64,000 nucleotides of DNA from Rhizobiales bacterium YIM 77505 (GTDB lineage Bacteria; Pseudomonadota; Alphaproteobacteria; Rhizobiales; Beijerinckiaceae), in NCBI GenBank assembly GCA_000745135.1, contig JQNH01000001.1, forward strand, positions 2,046,001 to 2,110,000, read 5' to 3'. The position numbers were made by a program, and so were the translations under genes. A model generated the notes under the pieces. The model was not told the origin of the DNA. It ran no database searches and saw only the letters and a list, made by a program, of their open reading frames with translations. This document shows positions 26,215 to 35,107 of the stretch, one piece after another. How positions within the stretch are numbered: position 1 is the stretch's first letter; each line of letters begins with the position of its first letter.

Positions 26215-26237
26215 CGCTCCCCATCAAAGACGATGAG

Positions 26238-26256
26238 CGGGGCCTTCGCGGCCCCG
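26238..26256. terminator. Hairpin between sod and the deacetylase gene
   Basis: CGGGGCC (26238-26244) and GGCCCCG (26250-26256) form a perfect 7-bp GC stem with loop TTCGC. It sits between two convergent genes and could end both transcripts. Only a weak T-rich tail (TGTT) follows on the plus strand. Confidence 0.55.
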
Positions 26257-26259
26257 TGT

Positions 26260-27102
26260 TCATAAGGGCCGCCGCGCCAGGGCGAGGCCACGCTGCGCCA
26301 GAAGCTGCGCGAAGGCATCTGACCGAAGATAGGCGAGCTCGCGCGGACGGGTCTCGATCACATCGTCGAGGCCTGCAAGCTCCCTGTCCGCGTGACCGGG
26401 GTGGCACATCACCACGGGGCGGGGACCAAGATGCGCAAAGGCGGCCTCGAACAGCGCAGGGATGTCCATGTCCGCACTGAAAGGGCTGAAGCCGGAAAAG
26501 CCCTCGTTCGTGGCAAAGCCATGCCGCCGGGCCTTCTTCGGAAAGCCGAGGGACAGAAGCCTCACGGTCAGGGCCTTGCCCGCCGAAGGGCGGCGGACAA
26601 TCGCAGGGATCCGGTCGGCTGGATTGCGCAGCCACAGGCCTCCGAGCTCGCGCGCCTTGAGAGCTGCAAGCAAGGCGTTGCGGATCCCGGGCAGCACGTG
26701 GACATGCTGGTGGCCGTCCACGAAATCCGGCGCGCGGCCGAGCGCCGCCACGAAGGCCGCGAGCTGTCGGTCGATCTCGGCTCGGATCTCCTCGAGCGGC
26801 AGACGCCCCTCAAGAGCCCTGGCAACCACCGAAGGGTTCTCCGGAAAACGTCCCTCTGGGGCAAAGCGCGGCATAGCGCCCAAGGGCCTGCCCGTTGTGA
26901 GGGTGAGGTGCAATCCGACAGCAATCCTCCCTTCGAGGCGGTTGAGTTCCGCCGCCATGCGGGGCCACCAAGGACAATTCGTCATCGCGCTCGTGGCGGA
27001 GATGCGCCCCATATGAGCCAGTTCCAGAATCCCCTGGCTGACGCCTTCGGAAAGGCCGAAATCGTCGGCGCACAGCACCACGTTCCGCTTTGGCTGAGCC
27101 AC
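26260..27102 (-). CDS. ChbG/HpnK (YdjC) family carbohydrate deacetylase
   Basis: A 280-residue protein with the YdjC pattern: VVLCADDFGLSEGVSQGIL (Asp pair binds metal), AVGLHLTLT, DFVDGHQHVHVLPGIR (His ligands) and MCHPGH near the end. The family removes N-acetyl groups from sugars. Members include ChbG (chitobiose), HpnK (hopanoid glucosamine) and NaxD (undecaprenyl-linked GalNAc for lipid A). It is divergent, 81 bp apart, from a polyprenyl-phosphate glycosyltransferase gene, which favours a lipid-linked aminosugar substrate of the NaxD type. No hopanoid gene is adjacent. Confidence 0.88.
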   Translation of the reverse strand: MAQPKRNVVLCADDFGLSEGVSQGILELAHMGRISATSAMTNCPWWPRMAAELNRLEGRIAVGLHLTLTTGRPLGAMPRFAPEGRFPENPSVVARALEGRLPLEEIRAEIDRQLAAFVAALGRAPDFVDGHQHVHVLPGIRNALLAALKARELGGLWLRNPADRIPAIVRRPSAGKALTVRLLSLGFPKKARRHGFATNEGFSGFSPFSADMDIPALFEAAFAHLGPRPVVMCHPGHADRELAGLDDVIETRPRELAYLRSDAFAQLLAQRGLALARRPL

Positions 27103-27183
27103 GTATCCTGCCCTCCCGCGCCTTTTCCTTGAGCAAAGGCCAAAACTGGGTCTCTATGCGCCGATCGAGGGAGACATCAAGGC

Positions 27184-28176
27184 GTGCGGTCCCCCTGCCC
27201 TGAACTCAGCGTCGTCATTCCGGTCTACAACGAGGCGGCCAATATCGGCCCGCTCTGCGATCGGCTCGTTCCGGTGCTGGAACGCATCTCAACTGATTGG
27301 GAGGTCGTCTTTGTCGACGACGGCAGTGCGGACGATACGCTCCGTGCGATCGAGGCCCGCCATCGGACCGAGCCCCGCATCGGCGCGCTCTCGTTCAGCC
27401 GCAATTTCGGCAAGGAGATCGCCATCGCAGCGGGGCTCGACCACGCCCGCGGGCGGGCGGTCGTGATCATGGATGCCGATCTGCAGCATCCGCCCGAGGT
27501 CATCGAGACCTTCGTCGAGCGCTGGCGGGAGGGCTATGTGATGGTCTACGCCCAGCGCACCGATCGGGAGGGCGAGAGCTTCGCAAAGCGCAGCTTTGCC
27601 CGCCTTTTCTACCGGCTGTTCCGCCAGTTCGGGGAGATGGCCCTGCCCGAAGGCGCCGGCGACTTCCGCCTGATCGACCGCAAGGGCGTGGAGGTGCTGC
27701 GTTCGCTGGGCGAACGCGCCCGCTTCTCGAAGGGCCTCTATGCCTGGATCGGCTTCAAGCAGATCGGCGTGCCCTTTGTCGTCGAGCAGCGACAGCACGG
27801 CACGACGAAGTGGAGCTTCCGCAAACTGTTCCGCTTCGCGTTCGATGGCATCACGGCCTTCTCGACGGTGCCGCTCAGGGTGTGGACCTATCTGGGGGGC
27901 TTCATCTCGGCCGTTGCAATCCTCACGGCGCTCTATTTCGCGGTGCGCACGATCCTGTTCGGCAGCGATGTGCCGGGGTTCCCGTCCCTGATCGTGTCGA
28001 TCATGTTCTTCGCCGGCGTGCAGCTCATGTCGCTCGGGATCATCGGCGAATACATCGGCCGCATCTTCGCCGAGGTGAAGCGCCGGCCGCTCTATGTGGT
28101 CGCCGAACGCATCGGCGGGCCGGCCGAGGTGAGTGGCGAAGCCATCCGCGACGAACGTCGCCCGGCGCGGGTCTAG
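27184..28176 (+). CDS. Polyprenyl-phosphate glycosyltransferase, GT2 (ArnC/GtrB-like)
   Basis: A 330-residue protein from GTG 27184. The GT2 domain has LSVVIPVYNEAANIGPLCDR, VVFVDDGSADDT, IMDADLQHPPEV and RNFGKEIAIAAGLDHARG. Two C-terminal membrane segments (about residues 234-260 and 270-292) precede IGEYIGRIFAEVKRRPLYVV, typical of dolichyl/undecaprenyl-phosphate sugar synthases. It should load a sugar onto undecaprenyl phosphate at the inner membrane. The next gene, murJ, starts 1 nt after its stop. With the divergent deacetylase it forms a plausible pathway for modifying lipid A or another surface glycan. Confidence 0.9.
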   Translation: MRSPCPELSVVIPVYNEAANIGPLCDRLVPVLERISTDWEVVFVDDGSADDTLRAIEARHRTEPRIGALSFSRNFGKEIAIAAGLDHARGRAVVIMDADLQHPPEVIETFVERWREGYVMVYAQRTDREGESFAKRSFARLFYRLFRQFGEMALPEGAGDFRLIDRKGVEVLRSLGERARFSKGLYAWIGFKQIGVPFVVEQRQHGTTKWSFRKLFRFAFDGITAFSTVPLRVWTYLGGFISAVAILTALYFAVRTILFGSDVPGFPSLIVSIMFFAGVQLMSLGIIGEYIGRIFAEVKRRPLYVVAERIGGPAEVSGEAIRDERRPARV

Positions 28177-28177
28177 G

Positions 28178-29704
28178 ATGTTCCGCAAGATCCTCTCGGT
28201 CGGCGGCTGGACGCTGGCCTCGCGCCTCACCGGCTTCATCCGCGATATCGTCATCGCCGCGGTGATGGGCATCGGGCCGGTCGCGGATGCCTTCGTGGTG
28301 GCCTTGCGGCTGCCCAACCACTTTCGCGCGATCTTCGGCGAGGGCGCCTTCAACTCGGCCTTCGTGCCGACCTACGCCAAGACCCTCGAGGCGGAAGGGC
28401 CTGCCACCGCAAGGGCCTTCGCCGATCGGGTGTTCACGCTGATGCTCATCGTCCAGGGCGCGCTCCTTGTGATTGCGCTCCCGGCGATGCCATGGATCGT
28501 GCGCCTCCTCGCACCCGGATTTGCCGGGGACCCGGAGCGATTCGCGCTTGCCGTGACGCTGACACGCATCACGTTTCCGTACCTCCTCTTCATTACCCTC
28601 GTCACGTTGATCTCCGGGCTCCTCAACGCGCATGAGCGCTTCGCCTCCCCGGCCGCCGCGCCCGTTCTCCTGAACCTTTCGCTCATCGGCGCGCTCACCC
28701 TCGCTTTCCTGTTTCCGAGCGCCGGCCATGCCGCCGCCTGGGGCGTGGCCGCGGCCGGCATTCTCGAGCTCGCCCTGGTCTGGGCCGATGCGCGCCGGAC
28801 GGGAATCGCCCCTCGCCTGAAGAAGCCGCGCCTCGATCCGGCGATGCGCACCTTCTTCAAGACCCTCGGCCCGGCGGTGGTCGGCTCGGCGGGCGTTCAG
28901 ATCGCCATGTTCGCCGACACCATTATCGCCTCGTTCTTGCCGACGGGGGCGGTATCGTCGCTCTACTATGCCGACCGGCTCTACCAGCTCCCCGTCGGGG
29001 TCATCGGGATCGCGGCCGGAACAGTGCTCTTGCCGGAGATGAGCCGCAGGATCGCGGCCGGCGATGTCGCCGGCGCCCATGGCGCACAGAACCGGGCGCT
29101 TGGCTTCACCCTCGCGCTCGCCGCCCCCTTCGCCATCGCCTTCGTGACGGTGCCCGACCTCATCATGTCGGCTCTGTTCCGTCGCGGCGCCTTCGACCTG
29201 GAGGCGGCGCGGCGGGCAGGCGCAGTGCTCGCGGCCTATGCGGTCGGCCTCCCGGCGGTGGTCCTGATCCGCTCGGCGGTCGCAAGCTTCCATGCTCGCT
29301 CCGACACCGCGACCCCCGTCGTCATTGCGCTTCTTAGCGTCGGCGCCAATGTCGCCGTGAAACTTGCGCTCACGCCCACGCTCGGGGTCGTGGGGCTCGC
29401 TCTCGGCACGGCCATAGGCGCGTGGGTCAACGTGCTCCTTCTCTTCGCCCTCGCCTATCGTCGCGACTGGACGGCGCCAAGCCCGATGCTCCTGAAAACG
29501 CTGGCAGCGGTCGTGGCAGCAAGCACGCTGCTCGCGATCTTCGTCGTCTTCGCCCGAGACCCGCTCGCCGCCCTCGCCAGCACCCTTCCGACCTGGCGCG
29601 AGGAGGCGCTTCTCGCGTTCCTCGCATCGGGCGGGCTTCTCGCCTATGGCCTCGCCCTCGCTTGCGGCCTCAAGATGCTCGGGCTCCGCCTCACGCGGAC
29701 ATAG
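28178..29704 (+). CDS. murJ: Lipid II flippase MurJ
   Basis: A 508-residue membrane protein from ATG 28178. It begins FRKILSVGGWTLASRLTGFI and has about 14 membrane segments of the MVF/MATE-like fold, with conserved charged stretches RDIVIAAVMG, LPNHFRAIFGEGAFNSAFVP and YYADRLYQLPVGVIGIAAGT. MurJ moves lipid II across the inner membrane for peptidoglycan synthesis and is normally essential. It follows the glycosyltransferase by 1 nt, so the two share a transcript; both handle undecaprenyl-linked intermediates. Confidence 0.93.
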   Translation: MFRKILSVGGWTLASRLTGFIRDIVIAAVMGIGPVADAFVVALRLPNHFRAIFGEGAFNSAFVPTYAKTLEAEGPATARAFADRVFTLMLIVQGALLVIALPAMPWIVRLLAPGFAGDPERFALAVTLTRITFPYLLFITLVTLISGLLNAHERFASPAAAPVLLNLSLIGALTLAFLFPSAGHAAAWGVAAAGILELALVWADARRTGIAPRLKKPRLDPAMRTFFKTLGPAVVGSAGVQIAMFADTIIASFLPTGAVSSLYYADRLYQLPVGVIGIAAGTVLLPEMSRRIAAGDVAGAHGAQNRALGFTLALAAPFAIAFVTVPDLIMSALFRRGAFDLEAARRAGAVLAAYAVGLPAVVLIRSAVASFHARSDTATPVVIALLSVGANVAVKLALTPTLGVVGLALGTAIGAWVNVLLLFALAYRRDWTAPSPMLLKTLAAVVAASTLLAIFVVFARDPLAALASTLPTWREEALLAFLASGGLLAYGLALACGLKMLGLRLTRT

Positions 29705-30442
29705 CTATCGCACGCGATCCACGGCAGCGAATAGGGTCGGCGCGCCTCCCGCTCCGGCGATCTCGGTCAGGAGCTTGCGGCGCGCCGCGACGGCAAAGGG
29801 ACGCGCCTCGTCGGCGATCTCGACGAAAGCCCCAGGACCGCCGATCACCGCCTGGCCGTAATAGGTCTCGAGGGCCATTCCGCCGGGGCCGCCGGGGCGC
29901 CCTCCGGGACGGCGGATGGCGAGCGCATTGATGGTGAAGCCCTTCGCAAGCGCGTCGGCGCGCGCCGCTTCGAGCGGGCGTCCGCCGATATTCGGTCCGT
30001 CTCCTGAGACGTCGATGACCTTGCGCGCTCCGTCATAGGCGTTCGTGTCAGCAAGACGAACCGAGAAATCGATCGCGTTCGAGATGGAATTGTAACCCCA
30101 GGCGCCCCGCGGCGCCCGGGTCAGCTTGTCCGCGAAGGCCCGTGCGCTCGCCTCGTCCTCAATCACATGCCAATCGACGATGAGCACTTGGCTCTGTGGC
30201 CCGCCCCATTCCATGAAGGCGACGGCGATGCGCCCGGTTGGGCCCCCCTTGATGGCGTCGAGCACGTCCCTGTTCGTCAGCGCCTCGGCCCAGCCCCGGC
30301 GCTGGAGCGCGAGTTCGTCATCGTCGATGGAGCCCGACCCGTCGGCGGCGAAGACGAGCTCCAGATCGACCAGTTCGCGGGCGGCGGCGGGCCAGGCCGC
30401 AAGGGCGGTGGCGAATGCGAGAACTCTGGCCCAGTGACGCAT
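29705..30442 (-). CDS. DUF1194 domain secreted protein (VWA-like)
   Basis: A 245-residue protein; ATG 30442 follows GAGGAGG. A signal peptide (RVLAFATALAAWPAAARE) precedes a von Willebrand factor A-like domain with the metal site DGSGSIDDDE and VIDVSGDGPNIGGRP, characteristic of DUF1194. It should be periplasmic; the role is unknown. Its stop abuts the convergent murJ stop. Confidence 0.87.
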   Translation of the reverse strand: MRHWARVLAFATALAAWPAAARELVDLELVFAADGSGSIDDDELALQRRGWAEALTNRDVLDAIKGGPTGRIAVAFMEWGGPQSQVLIVDWHVIEDEASARAFADKLTRAPRGAWGYNSISNAIDFSVRLADTNAYDGARKVIDVSGDGPNIGGRPLEAARADALAKGFTINALAIRRPGGRPGGPGGMALETYYGQAVIGGPGAFVEIADEARPFAVAARRKLLTEIAGAGGAPTLFAAVDRVR

Positions 30443-30500
30443 CCCGTCCTCCTCAAAGCGGGCCGTTCTCCGCTGCCTGCCCGCTCGCAGACAGAGGAGA

Positions 30501-31376
30501 TTACACCCGTCGCCGGTCGTGAGCGAAGGCCCAATAGAGCTCGCGGGCCTTGTGGAAGAACGGACCGGGCTGAAGGTGACGGTCGTCGATGCGGATGACC
30601 GGCACGACCTTGGAGTAGTTGCCGGTCGAGAAGATCTCGTCGGCGGCGAGGAAGTCCTCGTAGCGGAGCGTCGCTTCGAACACCGGCACGCCGTCCTCAC
30701 GCAGGAGCTCGATGACGCGCTGGCGCGTGATGCCGTTCAGGAAGGTGCCGTTGGGCGCCGGCGTATAGACCGCCCCATCCTTCGCCATGAAGATGTTGGA
30801 CGTAGCCGTCTCGGCGACGTTGCCGAGCATGTCGAGGGTCAGCGCATTGTCGAAGCCCTTGGCCTTGGCCTCCCGCAGGGCGCGCGCATTGTTCGGGTAG
30901 AGGCAGCCGGCCTTGGAATCCGTCGGCATGCTCTCACGTGTCGGGCGGCGATAGCTCGATCTCATGACCGAGAAGCCGCTCGGCGCCGGCATCGGAGCCT
31001 CGAAGAGGCAGAGCGCAAAGCGGGTCGAGCCGGGATCGAACATCACCGTGCCGAGACCGTCGGCTTCCGCCCAGTACATGGGCTTCACGTAAAGGGCCGC
31101 GCCGCTTGCAAACTTCTTGGCGCCCTCTCGGGTGAGCTCGACGATCGCCTCAGGGCTCATCGTGGGGATCAGGCCCATCGTCTCCGCGGAACGGTTCACG
31201 CGCGTCGCATGGCGGTCCATGTCCGGCATGACGCCCTCGAAGACCCGCGCCCCGTCGAATACGGAGGAGCCGAGCCACGCCGCATGTGTGCGCGGTCCCA
31301 TGATGCCGGGGTTCCCTTCGCGCCACTCGCCATCGATCCAGGTCCAGGTCGTCGAATACCAGACGGAGTTCAGCAT
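30501..31376 (-). CDS. Class IV (fold type IV) PLP aminotransferase, branched-chain type
   Basis: From ATG 31376 the protein has 291 residues; an upstream ATG at 31430 is also possible and has a better ribosome site. It shows GSSVFDGARVFEGVMPDMDR, the PLP lysine region SKAGCLYPNNARAL, DMLGNVAETATSNIF (Glu that contacts the PLP ring nitrogen) and FLNGITRQRVIELLR. It belongs to the branched-chain / D-amino acid aminotransferase superfamily. It differs from the main IlvE sequence, so the substrate is not fixed by sequence alone. Confidence 0.85.
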   Translation of the reverse strand: MLNSVWYSTTWTWIDGEWREGNPGIMGPRTHAAWLGSSVFDGARVFEGVMPDMDRHATRVNRSAETMGLIPTMSPEAIVELTREGAKKFASGAALYVKPMYWAEADGLGTVMFDPGSTRFALCLFEAPMPAPSGFSVMRSSYRRPTRESMPTDSKAGCLYPNNARALREAKAKGFDNALTLDMLGNVAETATSNIFMAKDGAVYTPAPNGTFLNGITRQRVIELLREDGVPVFEATLRYEDFLAADEIFSTGNYSKVVPVIRIDDRHLQPGPFFHKARELYWAFAHDRRRV

Positions 31377-31783
31377 GGCGGAGTTGGACACGGCGCGTCT
31401 CCTCGCGAAGGGTCGGAAGGGTCGCGGCATCGAACGCTCGTCTCCCGATGCCGTCAACGGGCGACATTCGCGCAGACGATGAAAAGAGCTGATGGATCGC
31501 ACCGCCACGCGTGATCGTCGCCGTCGCTTGGGAGCGCCGGCCTTCGCAGCGGTCGCCCCCGCCCTCGCCCTCGCCCTCGCCCGTGCTTTGAAGCGCACAG
31601 ACGAAGGCAACAAGAATACGTTGAAGACTATCGGCGCCATCTGGCTTCACGCGTGGCGCGACGATATTGTTCGACACACGTCATCTTGGTGCGATCGCAC
31701 CGACGCATGCCGGCGCACGACCGGAACGAAGCGGACGAGATGACGTTGAGCTCTCGCGGTCAAGCTTCATGCGGAGGAAGCAC
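31377..31783. other. Divergent promoter region between aminotransferase and H1-like gene
   Basis: About 400 bp without a convincing gene, or about 350 bp if the upstream start of the aminotransferase is used. It holds a short tandem array of the hexamer GCCCTC (31561-31580) and should contain promoters in both directions. No hairpin or operator was recognised. Confidence 0.4.
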
Positions 31784-32752
31784 ATGAGCCAAGCGACCAC
31801 CACGACCGACCACGACGAGATCCGACGCTGGGCCGAGGAGCGCGGCGGGCGCCCCGCCGTGGTGCGGACCGGACAGGGTGAGGGCGGCATCCTGCGCTTC
31901 GACTTCGGCGAGGACGATGAGAAGCTTGAGGAAACGAGCTGGGACGAATTCTTCCAGATCTTCGAGGACAGCAAGCTCGCCTTTCTCCATCAGGACGAAA
32001 CCGAGAGCGGCGGCACCAGCCGTTTCTTCAAATTCATTGAGCGCGAGTCGTCCGCTGGGACGGGGGAGACCTCGGAGGGCGGCTCGGGCGCTCAAGACGC
32101 CGGCAGCACAAGCGGCGCACGGCGCGACGCGCGGACCAGCACCGGGCGCGCAAGGGCAGCAGCGAGCAAGACCGCGCGCTCGAGCGGCGGGACCAAGCGC
32201 AGCGCCCGCAGCGGCGGAGCGCGATCGGGGGCGAGATCCGGTGTGAAGTCGGGCGCCAAGGCTGGTGCCAAGGCTGGCGGCAAGAGCGGCCGCAAGACAG
32301 GCACCAAGGCCTCCTCGAAATCGGCGGCGAAGCGCGGCACCAAGGCTGGCGCGACCGCGTCGAAGGCGCGGAGCGGAAAAGCCGCGGCATCGGGTGTGAA
32401 GCGCGCGACCAAGGCGAGCGCCCGGAGCGCCAGTGCCGGGAAGGCGCGCAGCGCGGCCAAAACGGCAACGAGGGGAGCCGCCAAGACGGCCGCGAAGGCG
32501 GGAGCCAAGGGCGCGACAAAGGGCACCGCCCGGAAGGCTGGGGGCGTCGCCCGGAAGGCTGGCGTCAAGTCGAGCGCCAAGGCCGGCGCCAAGGCGACCT
32601 CCAAGGGCACCTCTAAGACCAGCGCCAAGCGCGGCGCCGCTGGAAAGACGACAGCGAAAGCATCGAAAGGTCGTTCGGGCTCCACCTCGAGGACGAGTTC
32701 GGCCGCGCGACGCGGCTCGAAGACGACATCGAGATCCTCATCCAAGCGGTAG
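31784..32752 (+). CDS. Small conserved domain fused to histone H1-like Ala/Lys-rich tail
   Basis: ATG 31784 follows GGAGGAAG; the product has 322 residues. Residues 1-85 form a compact acidic domain (DHDEIRRWAEERGGRPAVV, GILRFDFGEDDEKLEETSWD, FFQIFEDSKLAFLHQ, SRFFKFIER) known as a free-standing small protein in rhizobia, often mis-annotated as a glucan branching enzyme. Residues 105-322 consist almost only of Ala, Lys, Ser, Gly, Thr and Arg in repeats such as KSGAKAGAKAGGKSG, like eukaryotic H1 or bacterial Hc1/AlgP tails. The tail should bind DNA or RNA without sequence preference. Role inferred: nucleoid protein. The fusion itself is unusual. Confidence 0.85.
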   Translation: MSQATTTTDHDEIRRWAEERGGRPAVVRTGQGEGGILRFDFGEDDEKLEETSWDEFFQIFEDSKLAFLHQDETESGGTSRFFKFIERESSAGTGETSEGGSGAQDAGSTSGARRDARTSTGRARAAASKTARSSGGTKRSARSGGARSGARSGVKSGAKAGAKAGGKSGRKTGTKASSKSAAKRGTKAGATASKARSGKAAASGVKRATKASARSASAGKARSAAKTATRGAAKTAAKAGAKGATKGTARKAGGVARKAGVKSSAKAGAKATSKGTSKTSAKRGAAGKTTAKASKGRSGSTSRTSSAARRGSKTTSRSSSKR

Positions 32753-32847
32753 GCTTCGCCGGAGCGCTCGCGGCCTCGGCTGCGAACGCTCCCCGCCTGC
32801 GACGGACACGCGCTTGACCTTTGGGCGGGCGCTCCGACATTGGCGGC

Positions 32848-34023
32848 ATGTTCCTCACCTTCTTCACCGAGCTGCGCGCCGCCAAGGTGCCTGTCACACT
32901 GCGCGAATACCTGACCCTGCTCGAAGCGCTGGAGAAGGACCTCGCCGACAAGAGGATCGAGGATTTCTATTTCCTCTCCCGCGCCTGCCTGGTGAAGGAC
33001 GAGCGCAATCTCGACAAGTTCGATCGCGTCTTCGGGCGAGTCTTCAAGGGCCTGGAAACAGTGGGCCAGGCGGTCGAGCAGGCCGAGATCCCGGAGGAGT
33101 GGCTGCGCAAGCTCGCCGAGCGCTACCTCACGGAGGAGGAAAAGCGCCAGATCGAGGCCATGGGCTGGGAGAAGCTCATGGAGACCTTGAAGGAGCGGCT
33201 CAAGACGCAGAAGGGCCGACACCAGGGCGGCAATAAGTGGATCGGCACCGCCGGCACGTCGCCCTACGGTGCCTATGGCTACAACCCGGAAGGGGTTCGC
33301 ATCGGCCAGGACGGCAACCGCAACTTCCGGGCCGTCAAGGTGTGGGACAAGCGCGAGTTCAAGGACCTCGACGACACGGTCGAGCTCGGCGTGCGCAACA
33401 TGCGCATCGCGCTCCGCCGGCTGCGCCGCTTCGCCCGCCAGGGCGCTGCGGAAGAACTCGACCTCGACGGAACCATCAAGGAGACGGCGAGCAAGGGCTA
33501 TCTCGACGTCAAGCTACGGCCCGAGCGCCGGAATGCGGTAAAGGTGCTGCTCTTCCTCGACGTTGGCGGCTCGATGGATTGGCACATCGAGCAGGCGGAG
33601 GAGCTGTTCTCGGCGGCGCGGGCCGAGTTCAAGCATTTCGAACATTTCTATTTCCACAACTGCATCTACGAGCGGGTGTGGAAAGAGAACCGCCGGCGCT
33701 TCCACGAGACGACGCCGACCTTGGATGTCATTCGAACCTATCCATCCGATTACCGTGTGGTCTTCGTAGGGGACGCCTCCATGAGTCCCTACGAGATCCT
33801 CATGCCGGGCGGATCGGTCGAGCATTGGAACGAGGAGCCGGGCCAAGTCTGGGTGCAGCGCCTCCTCGACCATTTCCACAAGGCGGTCTGGCTCAACCCC
33901 GTGCCGCCGCAGCATTGGGGCTACACCCAATCGATCGGCATCATGCAGCGTCTGTTCGGCGGCCGCATGTTTCCGCTCACCATCGAAGGGATCGACCAGG
34001 CCATGCGCGAGCTCGTGCGATGA
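32848..34023 (+). CDS. VWA domain protein, CoxE-like
   Basis: A 391-residue protein from ATG 32848. The N-terminal helical part (FLTFFTELRAAKVPVTLREY, IEDFYFLSRACLVKDERNLD) and the central LDLDGTIKETASKGYLDVKL and RPERRNAVKVLLFLDVGGSM match the family that partners MoxR AAA+ ATPases. The MIDAS motif is DVGGSMD instead of DxSxS, which is normal for this subfamily. No MoxR gene is adjacent in the window, so the partner would have to be elsewhere. It overlaps the next gene by ATGA. Confidence 0.85.
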   Translation: MFLTFFTELRAAKVPVTLREYLTLLEALEKDLADKRIEDFYFLSRACLVKDERNLDKFDRVFGRVFKGLETVGQAVEQAEIPEEWLRKLAERYLTEEEKRQIEAMGWEKLMETLKERLKTQKGRHQGGNKWIGTAGTSPYGAYGYNPEGVRIGQDGNRNFRAVKVWDKREFKDLDDTVELGVRNMRIALRRLRRFARQGAAEELDLDGTIKETASKGYLDVKLRPERRNAVKVLLFLDVGGSMDWHIEQAEELFSAARAEFKHFEHFYFHNCIYERVWKENRRRFHETTPTLDVIRTYPSDYRVVFVGDASMSPYEILMPGGSVEHWNEEPGQVWVQRLLDHFHKAVWLNPVPPQHWGYTQSIGIMQRLFGGRMFPLTIEGIDQAMRELVR

Positions 34024-34595
34024 CGACGGCCGAATCCCCCCTTACCTACCAGCAGACCCCGCGCCCGATCGGAGCGCCGGTGACCTACCGCCTGAAGGGC
34101 GACCGCCTGCAGGTCGAAGGCTTGCGCACGGATCATGACCTTCCCTTGAGCGAGGTCGTCCATGTCCGCCTGACCTATGAGGCAGGGCGCATGAGCGGCG
34201 GCTTCTTCCGGACCAGGCTTCGCCTGAGGGACGGGCGCACCGTCACCCTCACCTCCCTGTCCTGGGCAGGCACGCTGAGGAGCATTCAGCAGACGCCGGC
34301 CTATGGCCGCTTCGTGGCCGCGCTTCTTGCAGCGGTGCGGCGGGCGAACCCGGATGCGGTGATGGAGGCCGGCAAGCCGGCCCTGCAATGGGGAGGAATG
34401 GCGCTGGTAGCGGTCGCCATCAGCGTCGCGGTCTTCTGGCTCGTCGCCCGGGCCCTTGCCGGCGGCTCGACCGTTACCGCCGCCTTTGGACTTATGCTCG
34501 GCATGTTGATGGTCTGGCAGATCGGGCCGCTCTTGCGCCTCAACCGGCCGCGTCCCATCGAGGCAAGCAATCCGCCCGCCGAGCTGCTTGGCTGA
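34020..34595 (+). CDS. Hypothetical two-helix membrane protein
   Basis: A 191-residue protein whose ATG overlaps the VWA gene stop (ATGA). The N-terminal 115 residues are soluble and beta-rich (YRLKGDRLQVEGLRTDHDLP, VVHVRLTYEAGRMSGGFFRT, LSWAGTLRSIQQTPAYGRFV), resembling a PH-like fold. Two membrane segments follow (about 124-146 and 151-171). I do not recognise a named family. Translational coupling suggests it works with the VWA protein. Confidence 0.7.
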   Translation: MTTAESPLTYQQTPRPIGAPVTYRLKGDRLQVEGLRTDHDLPLSEVVHVRLTYEAGRMSGGFFRTRLRLRDGRTVTLTSLSWAGTLRSIQQTPAYGRFVAALLAAVRRANPDAVMEAGKPALQWGGMALVAVAISVAVFWLVARALAGGSTVTAAFGLMLGMLMVWQIGPLLRLNRPRPIEASNPPAELLG

Positions 34596-34607
34596 TCAGA
34601 GCCGCGT

Positions 34608-35030
34608 TCAGCGGACCACCAGCACCGAGCACTTGGCGTGGCGCACGATCGTCGCCGCGTTGGACCCGAGGAGGTAGGTGGCCATCGTCGGCCGGTGCGA
34701 TCCGACGACGATGAGGTCCGTCCCCGTCCGTTCCGCCTCCTCCAGCACCTCGCCATAGACGGAGCCAAGGCGCACCACGGACGAGACACGCTCTTCGGGG
34801 AGCGGAAGCTCGGCGGCGATCTTGGCGAGTCGCTCCTCGCTGTCCCGCTGCTGGGCCGCGTCGAAGTCCGGCGGAACGAACTCCATGTAGGTGACGGGCA
34901 GGAGCGAGCGCACATAGATGAGGCGCACCGTGCCCTCCGAGGCTTTGGCGAGAGACACGGCCCGATCGAGGGCCGGCCTGGCCGTTTCGATTTCGCTGAT
35001 GTCGACCGGGACGAGGATGGTCTTGAACAT
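34608..35030 (-). CDS. Universal stress protein, UspA family
   Basis: A 140-residue single UspA domain from ATG 35030. It begins MFKTILVPVDISE, and the C-terminal nucleotide-binding segment reads LIVVGSHRPTMATYLLGSNA then RHAKCSVLVVR, close to the G-2X-G-9X-G(S/T) ATP-binding pattern. Such proteins help survival under stress; the target is unknown. The gene converges on the VWA-associated membrane protein gene. Confidence 0.9.
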   Translation of the reverse strand: MFKTILVPVDISEIETARPALDRAVSLAKASEGTVRLIYVRSLLPVTYMEFVPPDFDAAQQRDSEERLAKIAAELPLPEERVSSVVRLGSVYGEVLEEAERTGTDLIVVGSHRPTMATYLLGSNAATIVRHAKCSVLVVR

Positions 35031-35107
35031 GGTCAGCTCCCCTTCATCTGCTGCTGATCTTTCCGCTTCATTCCCGAAATAACGGAAAGGCGATCTCGCC
35101 TGCGGCT

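Noticed and set aside
31561-31580. GCCCTC hexamer tandem as a phase-variable tract
   Set aside because: Only about three to four units, outside any well-supported reading frame, and compatible with chance in GC-rich DNA.
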